Assembly (NCBI GenBank): GCA_951213105.1
Contig: OX578133.1
Location: 141,933,313-141,997,312 of the forward strand
From: Amaurobius ferox
Lineage: Eukaryota; Arthropoda; Arachnida; Araneae; Amaurobiidae
Direction: 5' to 3'
DNA: 64,000 nt
Shown: in pieces, positions 47,660-60,549 of the stretch
How positions within the stretch are numbered: the first letter of the stretch is position 1
Layout of the letters: every line of letters begins with the position of its first letter
Made by a program: the position numbers and the translations under genes
Notes under the pieces: generated by a model
The model's database searches: none
Seen by the model: the letters and a program-made list of their open reading frames with translations, nothing else
What the model was told of the DNA's origin: nothing

Positions 47660-48459
47660 CAGGGTGTCCCAAAAACATTGACCTCGACTTTTATTCCTTA
47701 AATATTGATCTTAGACATATATAATAAATTACAAAGTTGTGTAGAAAAAAGTACAGAATTTTGTGAAATCGATTAAAATTTTCAAGGAAATTAAATTTTA
47801 AGAAATAAGAAATTTGAATTTTTATTCGGCCCCCGTACAAAAACATTTCCAATGAGTAAAATGTGCCCCATACGCTAATAAGGTGATGTACAAAATTTCA
47901 GCATTTTATTATAAAAAGTCCCAGAGATATGAAAAGACGAAAATGCTGACATAAACCACTTTTCGATGCATCGACATGGGTTCTCAGAGGGGAAAAATCA
48001 TGTCGACAGATCGCGTTTCAGGGGTCATACACAAATTACGAAAGAAAACAATGATTGCATAAATAAATAATAATTTTGCTATTTATTGGTACAAAAGTAT
48101 CTACACTGTGTAGAAATAATAACACAAGGATTACAAAGCATGTTCAAAATGTTTTTCATCCATGCCAAAGACCCATTAAAGATAAGAGATATCTCAGGGA
48201 CTTTTCATGATAAAATGCTGAAATTTTGTACATCACCTTATTAGTGTATGGGACACATTTTACTCATTAGAAATGTTTTTGTACAAGGGCCGTATAAAAA
48301 TTTAAATTTTGTATTTCTTCAAATTTAATCCCCTGAAAATTTTTATCGATTTCATAAAATTATATACCCTTTTTTTACGCAACTTTGTAATTTATTATAT
48401 ATGTTTAAGATCAATATTTGAGGAATAAAAGCCGAGGTCAACGTTTTTGGGACACTCTG
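47660..48459. mobile_element. 800-bp MITE with ~280-bp inverted ends
   Basis: Left end CAGGGTGTCCCAAAAACATT and right end AACGTTTTTGGGACACTCTG, with TA on both sides (47658-47659 and 48460-48461). Arms extend to about 47945 and from about 48180, with a ~235-base unrelated centre. No transposase. The CAGGGTGTCCCAAA terminus is a common mariner/Tc1-type end. Confidence 0.85.
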
Positions 48460-48972
48460 TATATGTAAGTAGAATATTGTAAAATGTGTACCAATAATAC
48501 ATTTTTCATTACTAGTGCAGCGGTTTGATGGAAAAGAATGATTTTTATTGATTTGCCATCATTCCCTTGAAACTGCATATGATACTGTACAGAACAAGTA
48601 TACTGCATTTCTCATTGCTCTATTCTATCGTCTCTTGGGGATTTGGCTAAAATGTCAGAATCTCCTACTTTCATACGTACGAGATAGAAGAAAGAAAGTA
48701 CGTTGTGAATGTGCAATGAAGAACAGAAATGAATACAGAAATGCAATGAATACAGAATGCACACTTTATTGTTACTGTATTTAATGTTGGCAATAACTTA
48801 CGATACGCAATGTATCGATTGAACTTTACCATAAACGAATGCCACATTATATATAACCATTCGGTATTATCCGCGGTTTCACGAACAGCGGTAGGTCTTG
48901 GAATATATTACCAGTGGATACGGGTCACTACTGTACTGAAGAATTGTTCGGTAAAATTTCATGATCTACCTC
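48460..48972. other. Unassigned stretch
   Basis: No gene or shared repeat recognised; a + strand open frame at 48548-48784 has no known motif. Confidence 0.4.
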
Positions 48973-49078
48973 GAGATAGATCTTCGATGATAGAGCTCCG
49001 ATGATAGAGCTTCGATGATAGAGCTCCGATGATAGCTCTTCGATGTTAGAGCTCCGATGATAGAGCTTCGATGATAAC
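48973..49078. repeat. 15-bp tandem repeat, about seven units
   Basis: Units alternate between GATGATAGAGCTCC and GATGATAGAGCTTC types. The array lies about 70 bases before a family A copy. Confidence 0.9.
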
Positions 49079-49150
49079 TGATATAGATTCAGTATCAAAT
49101 TTTGGATTAAGAAGAAGGGTTCACTAATGATTCTCATTTTCGGTTCTTTT

Positions 49151-49197
49151 TTTAACACTTTACAACAAAGTTGAAAAGTGTTTATGACTTTGTTCAT

Positions 49198-49259
<62 letters not shown>

Positions 49260-50369
49260 CGTTAGCACGATAACTGCCGTAAAAATGACTTTATCAAAAT
49301 GAAATTTTAGTATGTTGTTCAGACGGTCTGTAGGACCTATGGGAATATAAATAAATAATATCACCCAATTAGTTTTTTTTTTAACCCGGGTTGAAAAAAT
49401 GAAATACATTGAACCCTATGGGACCTAATTTTTCAAACATTTTTTAAGTAAATTTAAAATTCACGAATTGCTTCGAAATTTTTAGAAAATATTCACATTA
49501 TCCCATAGAATATATAAAAAAAAATTCAGTAAAATATGTTAAGTAGTTTTTTAATTAAAAATTATTTAATATAGGGAAAAAAACAAATTCAATTAAATTC
49601 TGACTTTGGGATATCTTCCAGAAAGAAGAGAGAGATATATTATATAATAAATATCTCTCCATTTGTTTAAGCGTTTTGCATATGGGAGTGGCTTCACATT
49701 TTAAAATAAATTTGGTAGATAACAATTTTTCATTTTTTTAAATTTTATATAACTCTTCATGATAAATTTATTTGATGGCATTTTTAATGCACTTTCCTAC
49801 GTCCTAGAGAGTTAAAATTTGGTACACAGCTTAAATTTGTTGAACATTTTATTCGACAAAAATTTGATGGATCTTTAAATGTAGATCATACATTTTTTTC
49901 GAAATGGCCTGAAAATAATCCCCGTTCACTTCTATAAATCATTGTTGTAATATTGTCAAAAATTCTGATGTGGACAGCACATGTCTTTCCCTGCAGACTC
50001 ATAATCGTTCTTTTTATTTATTTTTTCTATGACGTCATTTGAATTAATTTCAGTTGTTTTCGATGAAGTTTTTAAATATAATAAATTATCGTAGAATTAT
50101 GATAGTTTTAAAAATATTACCGTGGAATGTATCGCTTTTCAGATATATTTAAACCAGGCAATTTATATTTCAATGCCGTCATTTGAAAGAAGTTCATGTT
50201 TTTCAATGAAGGTTTAATTTTTCAAATATAATAAATTAATGTAGTATTATGATAAGTTTTAAAATATTACCTAGGAATGTATTGCATTTTCGACTGTTTT
50301 AAATAAAATTGCATTGAAGTTGGAAAGTGTTTCATAATCAATGCTTTAAGCATGATTGATCTTTCTTGT
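49151..50369 (-). mobile_element. Repeat family A, copy 5, with central segment replaced
   Basis: 49151-49559 is the hairpin/microsatellite end with about 15 CTGT units, the longest here. 50016-50369 is the opposite end, from TTCTATGACGTCATTTGAAT to TTTCTTGT. The middle (49560-50015) is not family A. It includes a family B 5' fragment at 49964-50003 (TTCTGATGTGGACAGCACAT). Confidence 0.75.
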
Positions 50370-50429
50370 TTCCCTTTTCTGTTATATTCTTTTCCTTTAA
50401 CTATCTATTTTCAAGATTGGTTATAAAAA

Positions 50430-51110
50430 GAACTTACATGCTAACTGATATGAATTGAGCATTAAATTCTATAGAAGGTACGATGGTTCCTTAAGAATTT
50501 CTACTTTAGGTTTCTTTTCCACTTTCGGCAGTGGAGGCTCGCCAGGTGAAGCAGCGCTTCACCCTGCATCACCTGGCGTTATCGGTTGAATGGATTATTA
50601 GTATTATTTGACGAATTTTTCAGACTCGTTTGGCTATTTTTTTATATTCTTTGACAACACTTATGACAGTAGCGGGATGTACTTTGATGATGTTAGTTGT
50701 CGAAGAGGAGGGGAGAATCCCGCCACATCCCTAACATGCTTCACCCATTCATGAACCGCTACGAACTTTCGATTAAAATTTTTTCTTGAAATATCATTTT
50801 TTTTTAAGAATCTGCTATAGATAGAAATTAGATGATGACTGGTGTGGATTTAGCATCAAATTCTGGCGGGGATAAGGATCTCACTAAAGACTTCAACGTC
50901 CGATTCTAAAGATCTCACTTTCGATTAAAAAAATTAACATTTTTCTTGCCGCATCTATTTCTCACGATTAGCTATAGATAAAGCCTAGAGGATAACTGGT
51001 ATGGATTCAGCATTGAATTTCGGGTGTGTGTGTGTGTGTGTGGGGGGGGGGGGGTTAAGGATTTCCACCTCCAGTTCTGGAAATGTCACTTCCGGTTTTT
51101 CTAAACATTT
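50430..51110. repeat. Degenerate ~165-bp tandem unit, about three copies, interrupted by a MITE
   Basis: The phrases GCTATAGATAGAA, GATGATAACTGGTATGGATT, AGCATCAAATTC and CACTTTCGG/CACTTCCGG recur in the same order. A GT/G-rich tract lies at 51023-51053. Related phrases occur at 49070-49150 and 22125-22210. Confidence 0.6.
50529..50764. mobile_element. hAT-like MITE, 236 bp (tentative)
   Basis: The left end CAGTGGAGGCTC is the type of end seen on hAT elements and the right end is an imperfect inverse (GAACCGCTACGA). An 8-base near-duplicate flanks it (ACTTTCGG at 50521-50528, ACTTTCGA at 50765-50772). The interior has a nested hairpin, CGCCAGGTGA / TCACCTGGCG. Confidence 0.5.
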
Positions 51111-54025
51111 ATATAACTGTACGAAATAAGTGTGCAAAAGAGTATAAAGTAAAGAAAATTTGGCTTCACGTCTGATTTCAATCAGCAGAAACAACAAGAT
51201 CACAACTGTAATAGAAGGTCTTTATTTCACTCTTCTTTAAGACGTACAAAACTTTAAAGTATTATAGTATAAAGTAATTAAAAATAGTATTAAAAATAAA
51301 GTTTACTTATTATTTGATACCACATGAAGGCTCTTTCATAAATTTTTTATTTTATTTTTGTTAGCTGAGTAAATTATTTTACTTATAAATTAGATATATT
51401 TTGTTTAACCAGCTTTGTGCGCATAAATGGACAAGTAGAGCAGGGAATATTCCACCATACTACCACAGGAGGAATGCTTTTCACGATTCAGGAAGAACTT
51501 CCCAAAGAAAATTGAATCGTATTTACTTTACATACTAGAAAAACAATGTAAACAATGTACACAGTATTAATAGCTTCGTCTGAGTGAAACAGGATCACCG
51601 ACATATTCCTCATAACTCGGTGTTCTGCATTCAGGCGCAGACTAAACGGTCCCTATTTTTTAAAGTATGTTCACAAATATCTCATTACGTTAAAATTTTT
51701 TAAAATATTACAAATATTTACCCAATCATATTTTGTCTCCAAACATAATAAAATACGAAAAGCAATTTGAAAGCAATTTCGACTTACAGGGCTCCCAAGA
51801 AGTGTTTGCGAATATCTCACCATACAGTTGTAAATGAAAATATTAACAATAGAAGCGAAAAGCGTATATTGCTAAAAGCCGCTTTCACCCAGTCAGAATG
51901 GTGGTCGTGTGTGTGGGTGTGTGGGGGAGGGGAATCTTACATGGAGACTACTTGGCAAACGATGGCCTTAGTCTCCCCCCTCCTCCCCCCCCCCCCACAC
52001 ACACACTCCATTTTATTGTCGGGCCCTGGATTCATGCCTATATAGTCTCTTTTCTGCGGTAAACGTAAAAAAAACCTTAAATATGTTGGCCAAGGTTTAC
52101 ATGATTATTTTCTCTTTCAGATGAATAATTCTCTATTATAAATACATATTTGCTATTTAACAGCTTTCTATTTTCTCTACATACATAATGTATGAGAAAA
52201 GTATTCAGACGAGATCGAAAATTCGAATTTTTGACGGAAATGCGCGGTTTTTTTTTAATCATCCCTGAACTCGAATCCAACGTTTTTGAGGTGATGTCTT
52301 TATGTATGTGCGTATGCATATGAGTACGTATATATACATGCTAAACTATAAAATAACTAAAACACAAATTAAAATTTAAAAAAAAATCTTGCCGAAAAAA
52401 TCTTGTATCGTCCCGTGTTTTAGTATCTGTGCACTTAAGTATCTGTGCACTTAATTTAATGGCCGTATGACATTTATATTTTTCGCAATAGACGACACAA
52501 ACAGGCGAACAGATGAACAGACAGACATCTTTCTTTATTATTTAAGATGAAGACGCGAATTTGTGTATATCGTGTGGCTCCCCAAGAAAAATTCAGCATA
52601 GGGCACCTGAGCACCTGCCTGTATCTAAACCACTCTGCATCTAAACCTGCCTGTATCTAAACCACTCTGCATCTAAACCACTCTGTATCTAAACCTGCTA
52701 TAATTTTTCTTGTCTGTAGACATTGAAAAATGTATTAAACCAAACTTTACTTATATTAAAAAAAAAATGAAATTCAGTGTACATTTCTAGAAAATTTGAA
52801 AAATTATTAAATAAATCTGCAAGTAAATGAAAATAGTTGAAAAAGCATTTTATTGTGGCCAAAACTGAAGCATTTAATCTCCAGTTTCTCTTACACGCCT
52901 TTCTTTCATTTTGGCTTAATCCATGATTTTCCTCTCCTAAAATCCTCGATGTTTTGTTCTTATTCAATGTTTTTCTTATTAGGATTATTTAAGTCAAGCA
53001 CTTCGATCGAATGAACCAAAGAGGTTCGTGGCGGTGTTTGATCAATTATTTAGGAGCCAGTTGTTTTAATCAGAGATTGAGGTCTCATTCAGTTCATGCA
53101 TGAAGTGAATCATTGTGTTTTCTTAAATAAATAGGAAGGAAATTAAATATCTTTTAGATGAGTAATAAGAACAATGCAATTCAAAAACCCCTGCGTATTG
53201 AATTTCTTCAAGTCTGTTAAAAACTAATTATGTCTGTTAATAATTCAGATAACGTCTGTTAATAATTAACGTCTGTTAATAATTCAGATAAATTTTAATA
53301 GTAACATGAGTTTCTGACTCACAAAAATGTTTGATGGTTATTATAAATAATTTGTCCTCAAGTACTTCTCATGAACTATAAAAAAATTTGTATAGAACTT
53401 GTAAATGGGAAATCCTAAAACATCGTATAAATCTGTCTCTATAAAGAGCCAAGTTTCTGTGATTAAAAAAAAAACGAATATTCGACATTTCTAGAACTCC
53501 CACCTGGAATTTTGAATTCTTGGCCTACATATTTAGTAGGAAGAGAGGCTTTCTTGTAAAAAGTGGACAAATGATAATAAGAGACAAAACTGACTGGTCA
53601 CACCTATGAATCCGAACCTCGGTATTCAGCTCAGCTGGTACTTTAAAATGTCTTAAATTTGAAATCAGTATAATTAGTAAATAATTAGTGTAATTAAAGT
53701 TTTTATTGCATGACGATGCTAAATATGTTTGATCGGCCTCTCGTTAACCGTTTAGGAATAGCTCCCATGACTTACGTAAAATTATAGAAGTTGAAGTAAC
53801 CACAAACTTGTATAGTATGTGTTGCCTAATTTTCTGTATTTTATATTCATTTAAATTATTTATCGTATATAAAGTACACCCAAATCAATGCATATATCCG
53901 GGTGTACGTTATTATGTATTACAATGACCTTCTGCCATCAGAAGGCCATGGTATGGAAAGGACTAAGAGTAGTTCTTGCAGGATTTGTGCCAATGAATGA
54001 AAATATTCTGTATAAAATCTAAAAT
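51111..54025. other. Mostly unassigned; family B 3'-end fragment and small tandem repeats
   Basis: 52173-52320 (- strand) is a family B 3'-end fragment with GAGATCGAAAATTCGAATTT. 52610-52700 is a tandem of CTGTATCTAAACCACT-type units, and 53195-53295 repeats GTCTGTTAATAATTCAGATA. 51905-52005 has GT, G and C runs. No gene supported. Confidence 0.5.
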
Positions 54026-54539
54026 CTGATATGGGCAACACACGACTTTCTCTACATAATGTAATGATAGGGTATCTCGCATTTATGAGACAAATTGAAC
54101 ATTTTGAAATTTTATTCCTTCTTAGTAATGACCGATTTATTCTTAAATCCAATTTGAAGTCCGAATATTATCGCAAAGTACGCTTTTCTGTCACTTTGTA
54201 TTCCGAACGTTTCAATGTGAAGCATCTCAAATGAACATTAAAAACTTTCTTCTTTTTCAAGGGCTTAATCGAACGATTCACCCGTATACCAAATTTGAAG
54301 TCTCTATGTTACTTAAATGAAAACTTTTCTCATTGTTTCTGACAATCGAACAGTTTGGTTGGTGTAACCCCTAAAGTAGGAAATATTGGAAAATTGAAAT
54401 TTCCTTCTTCTTTATATTAAATGATCTACCCTTGAAACAATTTTAATTATCTCATCGTGAAATGAGTTTTCCGGTCATTTCACATTTCGAACGTTTCGGT
54501 GAGGACCACCCTTTATTATATCCCAGGGTATTAAATCTA
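54026..54539 (+). repeat. Family B 5' terminus joined to family C sequence
   Basis: AAAATCTGATATGGGCAACA at 54026 is a family B 5' end, but the following sequence is family C (GAAGTCTCTATGTTACTTAA, TTTCGAACGTTTCGGTG) instead of family B interior. Confidence 0.6.
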
Positions 54540-54559
54540 CGAAGACATTATTGAGAAAG

Positions 54560-55315
54560 TCGTGCAGTATGGGGGTCGTCTTGTTGGTAAATGGAATTTG
54601 GGTGGCTTGACAGCGTAGGCAGAAGAACAATGGTCTACAGAATATCGTCGGAGTATAAGCGAGCCGTCAGATTGGCTTGTAGCACAATTAGAGGAGATCG
54701 ACTATCCTACGAGAAGGCTCCCTAGACTGTCACGCCGCGTGTGCTGTTTGACAGCAAATGCGGAATCAGAAAACTGGCCAGTCCTCCTCCACCTATGCGG
54801 CGGTCATCAGCACTGAAAGAGAAGCGGGATTCGTCGCAAAATACAACATGCCTCCAAACGGATATTGTGCAAGTTGATCGAGCTCGGCAACAAACTAGAT
54901 AGCTAGCTCTTCCGATGTTGAAGATTCAGTGGTAGGCGCCATCTAATCCCGCATTCTCCCAGTCGTCTCCGAATAATATCCCTTGATACAGTATGCATGG
55001 AGGATGGCAAATGCCTTCAAATGACTGATAGCGATGCCATTGGTGTAGAAGTGACTCTTCTCCTAACTGTACGATCTTCTAAAGCAGTTGTTTGTCTGGG
55101 GCGTCCTGAGCCTCTGTGACGGATACATGTGCCTTCTCTGATCCACTGTTGCCAACGCCGAGCAACTACCATATCACCCCGATCAAGATGGCGACTGATA
55201 CGTCTGTTGAACCAACCAGCTTCCCTTAGAACTATGATGTGACATCTATCTGAATCCGACAATTATTCGTAGCACCGTCGAGTACATCTCAAAGGCGTCT
55301 TTGTACACAACAGTG
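54560..55315 (-). pseudogene. Tc1-type transposase fragment inside a family C array
   Basis: The N-terminal part at 55262-55017 reads MSDSDRCHIIVLREAGWFNR then RISRHL and WQQWIREG, followed by RPRQTTALEDRTVRRR. Further on, the first catalytic Asp block FCDESRFSFSADDR appears at about 54850-54795. The region of the second Asp and Glu is not recognisable. It lies between blocks of family C repeat and is related to the fragment at 22215-22485. Confidence 0.8.
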
Positions 55316-56080
55316 TATTTGATTTTTCACGAGGGCTTTAATCGATCGTTTGATCAGTGCGTATTAAATTTTAAGTTTCCATCCCACTTAAAAGAAGGCG
55401 TTTCTTTCTCATTTATTCGGAAAATTGAATATTATGGTGTGCAGCACCCCTAAGGTAGCAAATATTGAGAAACTGAAATCGAGCGCTTTCTCCTTCTCGA
55501 ACAATCTACCTTTGCACCAAATTTCAAGTCTCTATATCATCGCAAAATATTATTTTCTGTCATTTCATTTTTCGAACGTTTTGGTGTGGAGCACCCCCTC
55601 CCCCCTCTAGTAAACAGTTCCGAGAAATTCGATTAATTCCAGGGATTTAATTGAACGAGTGACCCATGTATCAGATTTCAAGTCTCTATAGTCTCATAAT
55701 CCTAAGTGAAGGCGCTTTCCATTTATTCGGCAAATGAAACATTTCGAAGTGCAGCAGAAATTGAAAAAAATTGTACACGTTCTTTCCTTTGAATTATCTA
55801 TACCCTTACACCCAATTTAATGTCTCTATCTTATCGTGAAGGATGCTTTTATATCATTTCACTTTCGAACGTGTTGGTGTAGAGAAAACCATCTACCAAA
55901 GTATTTTTGAAAAATTCGATTTTATCCGGGAGTTTGATCGAATTATTGACTCGTGTACAAAATTGCAAGTCTCTAGGAATAAATACACAATAAATATAGG
56001 AAGTTTGTAAGTTAAAGTCTTTATCCCGCAAGTGCTTGAGAAAGACGTAACAGACGGACACTATTAAGTATATATAGATT
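55316..56080. repeat. Family C repeat, continued
   Basis: Same alternating half-units as at 26800-28725 (AAGAAGGCGTTTCT, CATTTTTCGAACGTTTTGGT, CAAGTCTCTA). It ends near GAGAAAGACGTAACAGACGG, similar to AGAAAAAGGCGTGACAGACA at the end of the first array. Confidence 0.68.
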
Positions 56081-56114
56081 GAAGAACTGTTTGATGTCAA
56101 ATTATAAAACTAAT

Positions 56115-56900
56115 ATTGCAAAAAGTAACTTCTCTCGTGAATGGAACGAACTAGATCCACAAGAATGATGTTAACAAATTCGTCGCATAATATTGCATAT
56201 GAAAATTGGTCATATTGGATGATACTTACACTAATACTTTTTTCATTCTATGTCAGTTTAGTGAAAATTTTATTTGAAAAACGTGCCATATCTCAAGAAC
56301 GGTTCATGCTAGCGTTTTAAAGTTTGTGTGATCATGTTTGTGTGATATTCATTTCCAATGAATAGTTACATATGGAATGATTATTTACTTTAAAATGCTG
56401 AAGGTTCTTATGTTTTAGTGAATTCAAAATTCCCTTCAAAAATCGTGCGATATCTCGAGAACGGTTCATGCTAGTGCTTTAAAATGTGTGTTATTCATTT
56501 TCTAATGAAGAATTACGTCTGAAAAGATTATTTATTTATCATTATTGAAGATCCTGATTTTGGAATGATTTTTATAAACATTCATTGGGAAATTAGGAAG
56601 GGGGGGGGGGGTCTTTCGAACATTCGATTGTGTTTAAAATCAATAGGTTTCTAATATTAACCTATTGTAATAATCGTATCAAATTACGTTTGAAACTCTC
56701 TATTCGTTCGGTAGATATTGCATTCACAGACTCTCTCACACACACTACACACACTAATATAGACATCACTTCAAAAATGTTCGATTTGAGTTAGGAAATT
56801 CTTAAAACGTGTTCTTCCGTCAAAAAATCAAATTCGAATTTTCATCCCCGTCAAAATATTTATTTCCTTGTACATTTTTCTATGCATGCAGAGAAAGTAA
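56115..56900 (+). mobile_element. Repeat family B, copy 5 (5' end missing)
   Basis: Enters the family at CTCTCGTGAATGGAACGAAC and runs through two GAGAACGGTTCATGCTAG phrases, a G-run at 56599-56610 and a short CA tract. It ends with CGAATTTTCATCCCCGTCAA and a decayed terminal hairpin. Confidence 0.7.
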
Positions 56901-57495
56901 AAATACTTCTTTGTACTTCATCAGAGAGAAAAGTCTTACCATTCACCTCTCGTAAAGTATCTGATCGAAACCAAATTGAATGACAAATGGTCCTTAGTAA
57001 GAAGACATTTTTCCGGCGAGTGACAACTTTTTTTCTAGAAACCGAAAATTTCAAGAATTGCACGTTCGTGAGATTAAGGAGTGATGATTGGCAGATATTG
57101 GCCTTAAAACCCTTGCTTTTAAAATGTTTGGGCTTGCTTTTAAATAATGGGTTGCTTTTAATGGGTTGCTTTAATGGGTTGCTTTTAATGGGTTGCTTTT
57201 AAAATGTTTGGGCGTCACATTCGTCTTTCGTCTTTTAACTTTGTCTAAAGCACAAACTGCGTAGAATGAGCTTGTGAGATAAAGTTTACAAGTTTAATTT
57301 TCCTACAAAGAGAGTTAATAAGGATTGATCCGACACACTTGGTATTAATCAAAGGGAATTTCTACGTAAAACTTTTAAATTTTGCGAAAAACAGACTTTT
57401 TATGATATGTCAAACATGAAACAGAGTTTCGACAAATATACCAACCGATTAACTGGAACACATTGGAACATGATGAAATCAATAAGATAAATCTA
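56901..57495. other. Unassigned; ~15-bp tandem GGGTTGCTTTTAAT at 57149-57203
   Basis: Apart from about four units of the short tandem repeat, nothing was recognised. Confidence 0.5.
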
Positions 57496-58795
57496 ACAAG
57501 AAAGATCAATCATACATAAAGCATTGATTATGAAACACTTTGCAACTGCAATATACTTTTATTTAAACATCTCTAAAATGCGATACATTCATCGGTGATA
57601 TTTTTAAAATTACCACAATACTGCAATTTATTTTATTTGAAAACTTCATCAAAAATAAATGAGCTTTATTCAAATAACATCATCGAAATATAAATCGCCT
57701 GGCTCTCTATACAAAAGCAGTTAATATTTCATTCATAACTTTTTCCATTCCTTTCATTCAGCGGCAATATTTTTAAAATTATCACAATACTATAATAATT
57801 TATTTTATTTAAAAACTTAAAACCATGAAGATAAAAGTACTGTATAACTCAATGCTTAAATCTTCAGCGAAAAAGGCAATAGAATCGTCTGCTTTTCTAT
57901 GTAACATCATTCATATCAGCTATATTGTATACTCCAGAGCTAAATAATTTTGCGTTAAAGAAATTCAGCAATTCGCATACAACTCATCTTGCATCTTGAT
58001 CTGTTTACATTCTCCATACGTGAAAATCAGGCTTCGTTGTAGAAATAATCAAAGTTTGATGATCATTTAAATTAAAAAATATTGTAATTGCGTTGTCGCA
58101 GTATACAGATGCACAGAAAAAAAATATAAAACGTTTTAGGACGAACGCAACACCAAATATAGATTAAAAAGAACTTTAAAAATCACGATTTTGGCACAAG
58201 ATGGATGGCCTTGATCATTTAAACTCAAATATATTGTAAGTGCTCTGTTTCAGAATATAGATGCACAAAAATTAAGCAGAAGTAAAACGGTTTTAGGAAG
58301 GATACATCACTAAATATAAATTAAAAAGAAATTTTAAAATCACGATTTTGACACAAGATGGATGCCATATTTTATTTTGAAGTGGGTCAAGTGATCTCTT
58401 CATATGATATGGGAGTAATTATTATTTTAAATTTTATTTAAAAAAACTACCGAATATATTTTGCTGAAATTTTTTTTATATTTTTTATGGGATAATTTGA
58501 ATATTTCCTAAACTTTCGAAGCAATTTGTGAATTTTAAATTCGCTTAAAAATGTTTGAAAAATTAGGTCCCATAGGGTTCAATGTAATTCATTTTTTCAA
58601 CACGGGTTCAGTCCAAAACTAATTGAATTATATTATTCATTTACATCCCCATAGGTTCCACAGACCGTCTGAACAACATACTAAAATTTCATTTTGATAA
58701 AGTCATTTTTACGGCAGTTATCGTGCGAACGGACAGACAGACAAAATGAACAAAGTCATAAACACTTTTCAACTATGTTGTAAAGTGTTAAAAAG
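57496..58795 (+). mobile_element. Repeat family A, copy 6, with internal tandem duplication
   Basis: Complete from ACAAGAAAGATCAATCAT to the terminal hairpin. A ~150-base block is present twice in tandem (58061-58208 and 58213-58365), each running from GATCATTTAAA to CACAAGATGGATG. Confidence 0.8.
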
Positions 58796-59599
58796 GGGAA
58801 TATTCCTAATGAAAATCTTTATTATCAATCATCTATAGCCAAATGTCAATGCAAATGGAAATGACATTTTTACTTTCCTTATATACATAGTATAGTGTAT
58901 AAGGAAAGTATTGTGACGGAGTCGAAAATTCGAATTCGAGTTTTCGACGGGAGAGCACGTTTCAAGCATCCCTGAACACGAGTCAAACGTTTTTGAGGTG
59001 ATGTCTGTGTGTGTGAAAGTGTGTGTGTGTGTGTGTCAGTGAGTCTCTGGAGACTATAACTGACGAACGAATGGAGCGAGTCGAACGAAATTTGGTACAA
59101 AAATTGAAATCCGTGAATACTGTAAATCTATTGTTTTTACACGTAATCAAATGTTCAGAACCCACCTAAATTTCGAAATGAAATTTTGAAAAAGTCATCA
59201 AAAAATTAAAATATTCAATACCGTTACGTAAATAATAATTTGTTATGTAATTTTTCATTGCAAAACAATTGACACAAACTTTAGAACGCTAGCATGAACC
59301 GTTATTGAGATATTGCGCATTTTTCAAATAAATTTATCGAAATATCACATAAAATAAAAAATAATATTAACTACTGTGAAATCTGTTCACTTTTCATATG
59401 CAATATTATACGATAAATTTATTATGATCATTCTCGTAGAGCTAGCTCGTTCCATTCACGAGAGAAGACACTTTGGGTAATAGCTTTGTAATTTGAAGCC
59501 ATTAGTCGTTTATCTACCATAAGACTAACCTATTTCTCTATAAACAATGCTTAGTGAAATTTTGGCGGCAAATTTGGCAGAATATCTCCAACTTGGCAA

Positions 59600-60275
59600 G
59601 TTTTTTAAATGTTGCCAAATTGATAAAAATGTCAACAAATTGATAAAAAATGACGCTAAATCAATGAAAATGAGGACCAGTTGATGAAAATCCAATATCT
59701 TGGAAATAATAAGAATCTACTATAAGAGAAAATACTTTGGATAATAGTTTTGTATTTGGACGCCGTTGTAGTCGCTTATCTGCTAGAAGAATAACCTATT
59801 TCTCCGACAATAATGCCTGACGAAATTTTAGCAACGAATTTGGCGAAATATCTCCAACTTGGCGAGTTTTTTAAATGTTGCCAAATTGATGAAGATGTTG
59901 CCAAATTGATAAAAAAAATCGCTAAATTGATAAGAATGACGCTAAATCAATGAAAATGACAACTAATTAATTAAAATTCAATATTTTGGAAAGAATATAA
60001 GACTACCATAAGAATCCATCTGTAACGCTTGGCAAAATTCTGGCGATGAATTTTGGCGACATATCGCCAACTTGGCGACTTTTTAAAATGTTGTCAAATT
60101 GATGAAACTGTTGCCAAATTGATAAAAATGTTATCAAATTGATAAAAATGTTATCAAATTGATAAAAATGTCGCCAAATTGACGAAACTATTGCCAAATT
60201 GATAAATATGTTATCAAATTGATAAATATGTTATCAAATTGATAAAAATATCGCCAAATTGATAAAAATGACGCC
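59600..60275. repeat. 21-bp minisatellite within family B
   Basis: Units such as ATCAAATTGATAAAAATGTT and CGCCAAATTGATAAAAATGA recur, most regular at 60085-60275 (about nine units). Scattered, more diverged units go back to 59600. Confidence 0.85.
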
Positions 60276-60549
60276 AAATAGGATGCAATATTTTGCAAAT
60301 TTTTAATTCCGTCATATGATGGGCATACCTTTTATTATACAAGAACTGCTCTTGTAAATATCGCTAACTTGGCGATATTTGGCCCCACATTGACGAAAAT
60401 ATCGTCAAAATTGCAAAAATGATGCTAAGTTAATGAAAATGACGCCTAATTGCTGAATTTATTATTAAAATATTTAAATATATGGACTATATTGTTTATT
60501 GAGGATGCTATCAATATTGATAATTGTTAATTTAGAGGTGCATAAAATA

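Noticed and set aside
48973..60275. CRISPR-like arrays (48973-49078, 59600-60275, 9536-10136)
   Set aside because: These are head-to-tail tandem repeats without unique spacers in a eukaryotic setting.
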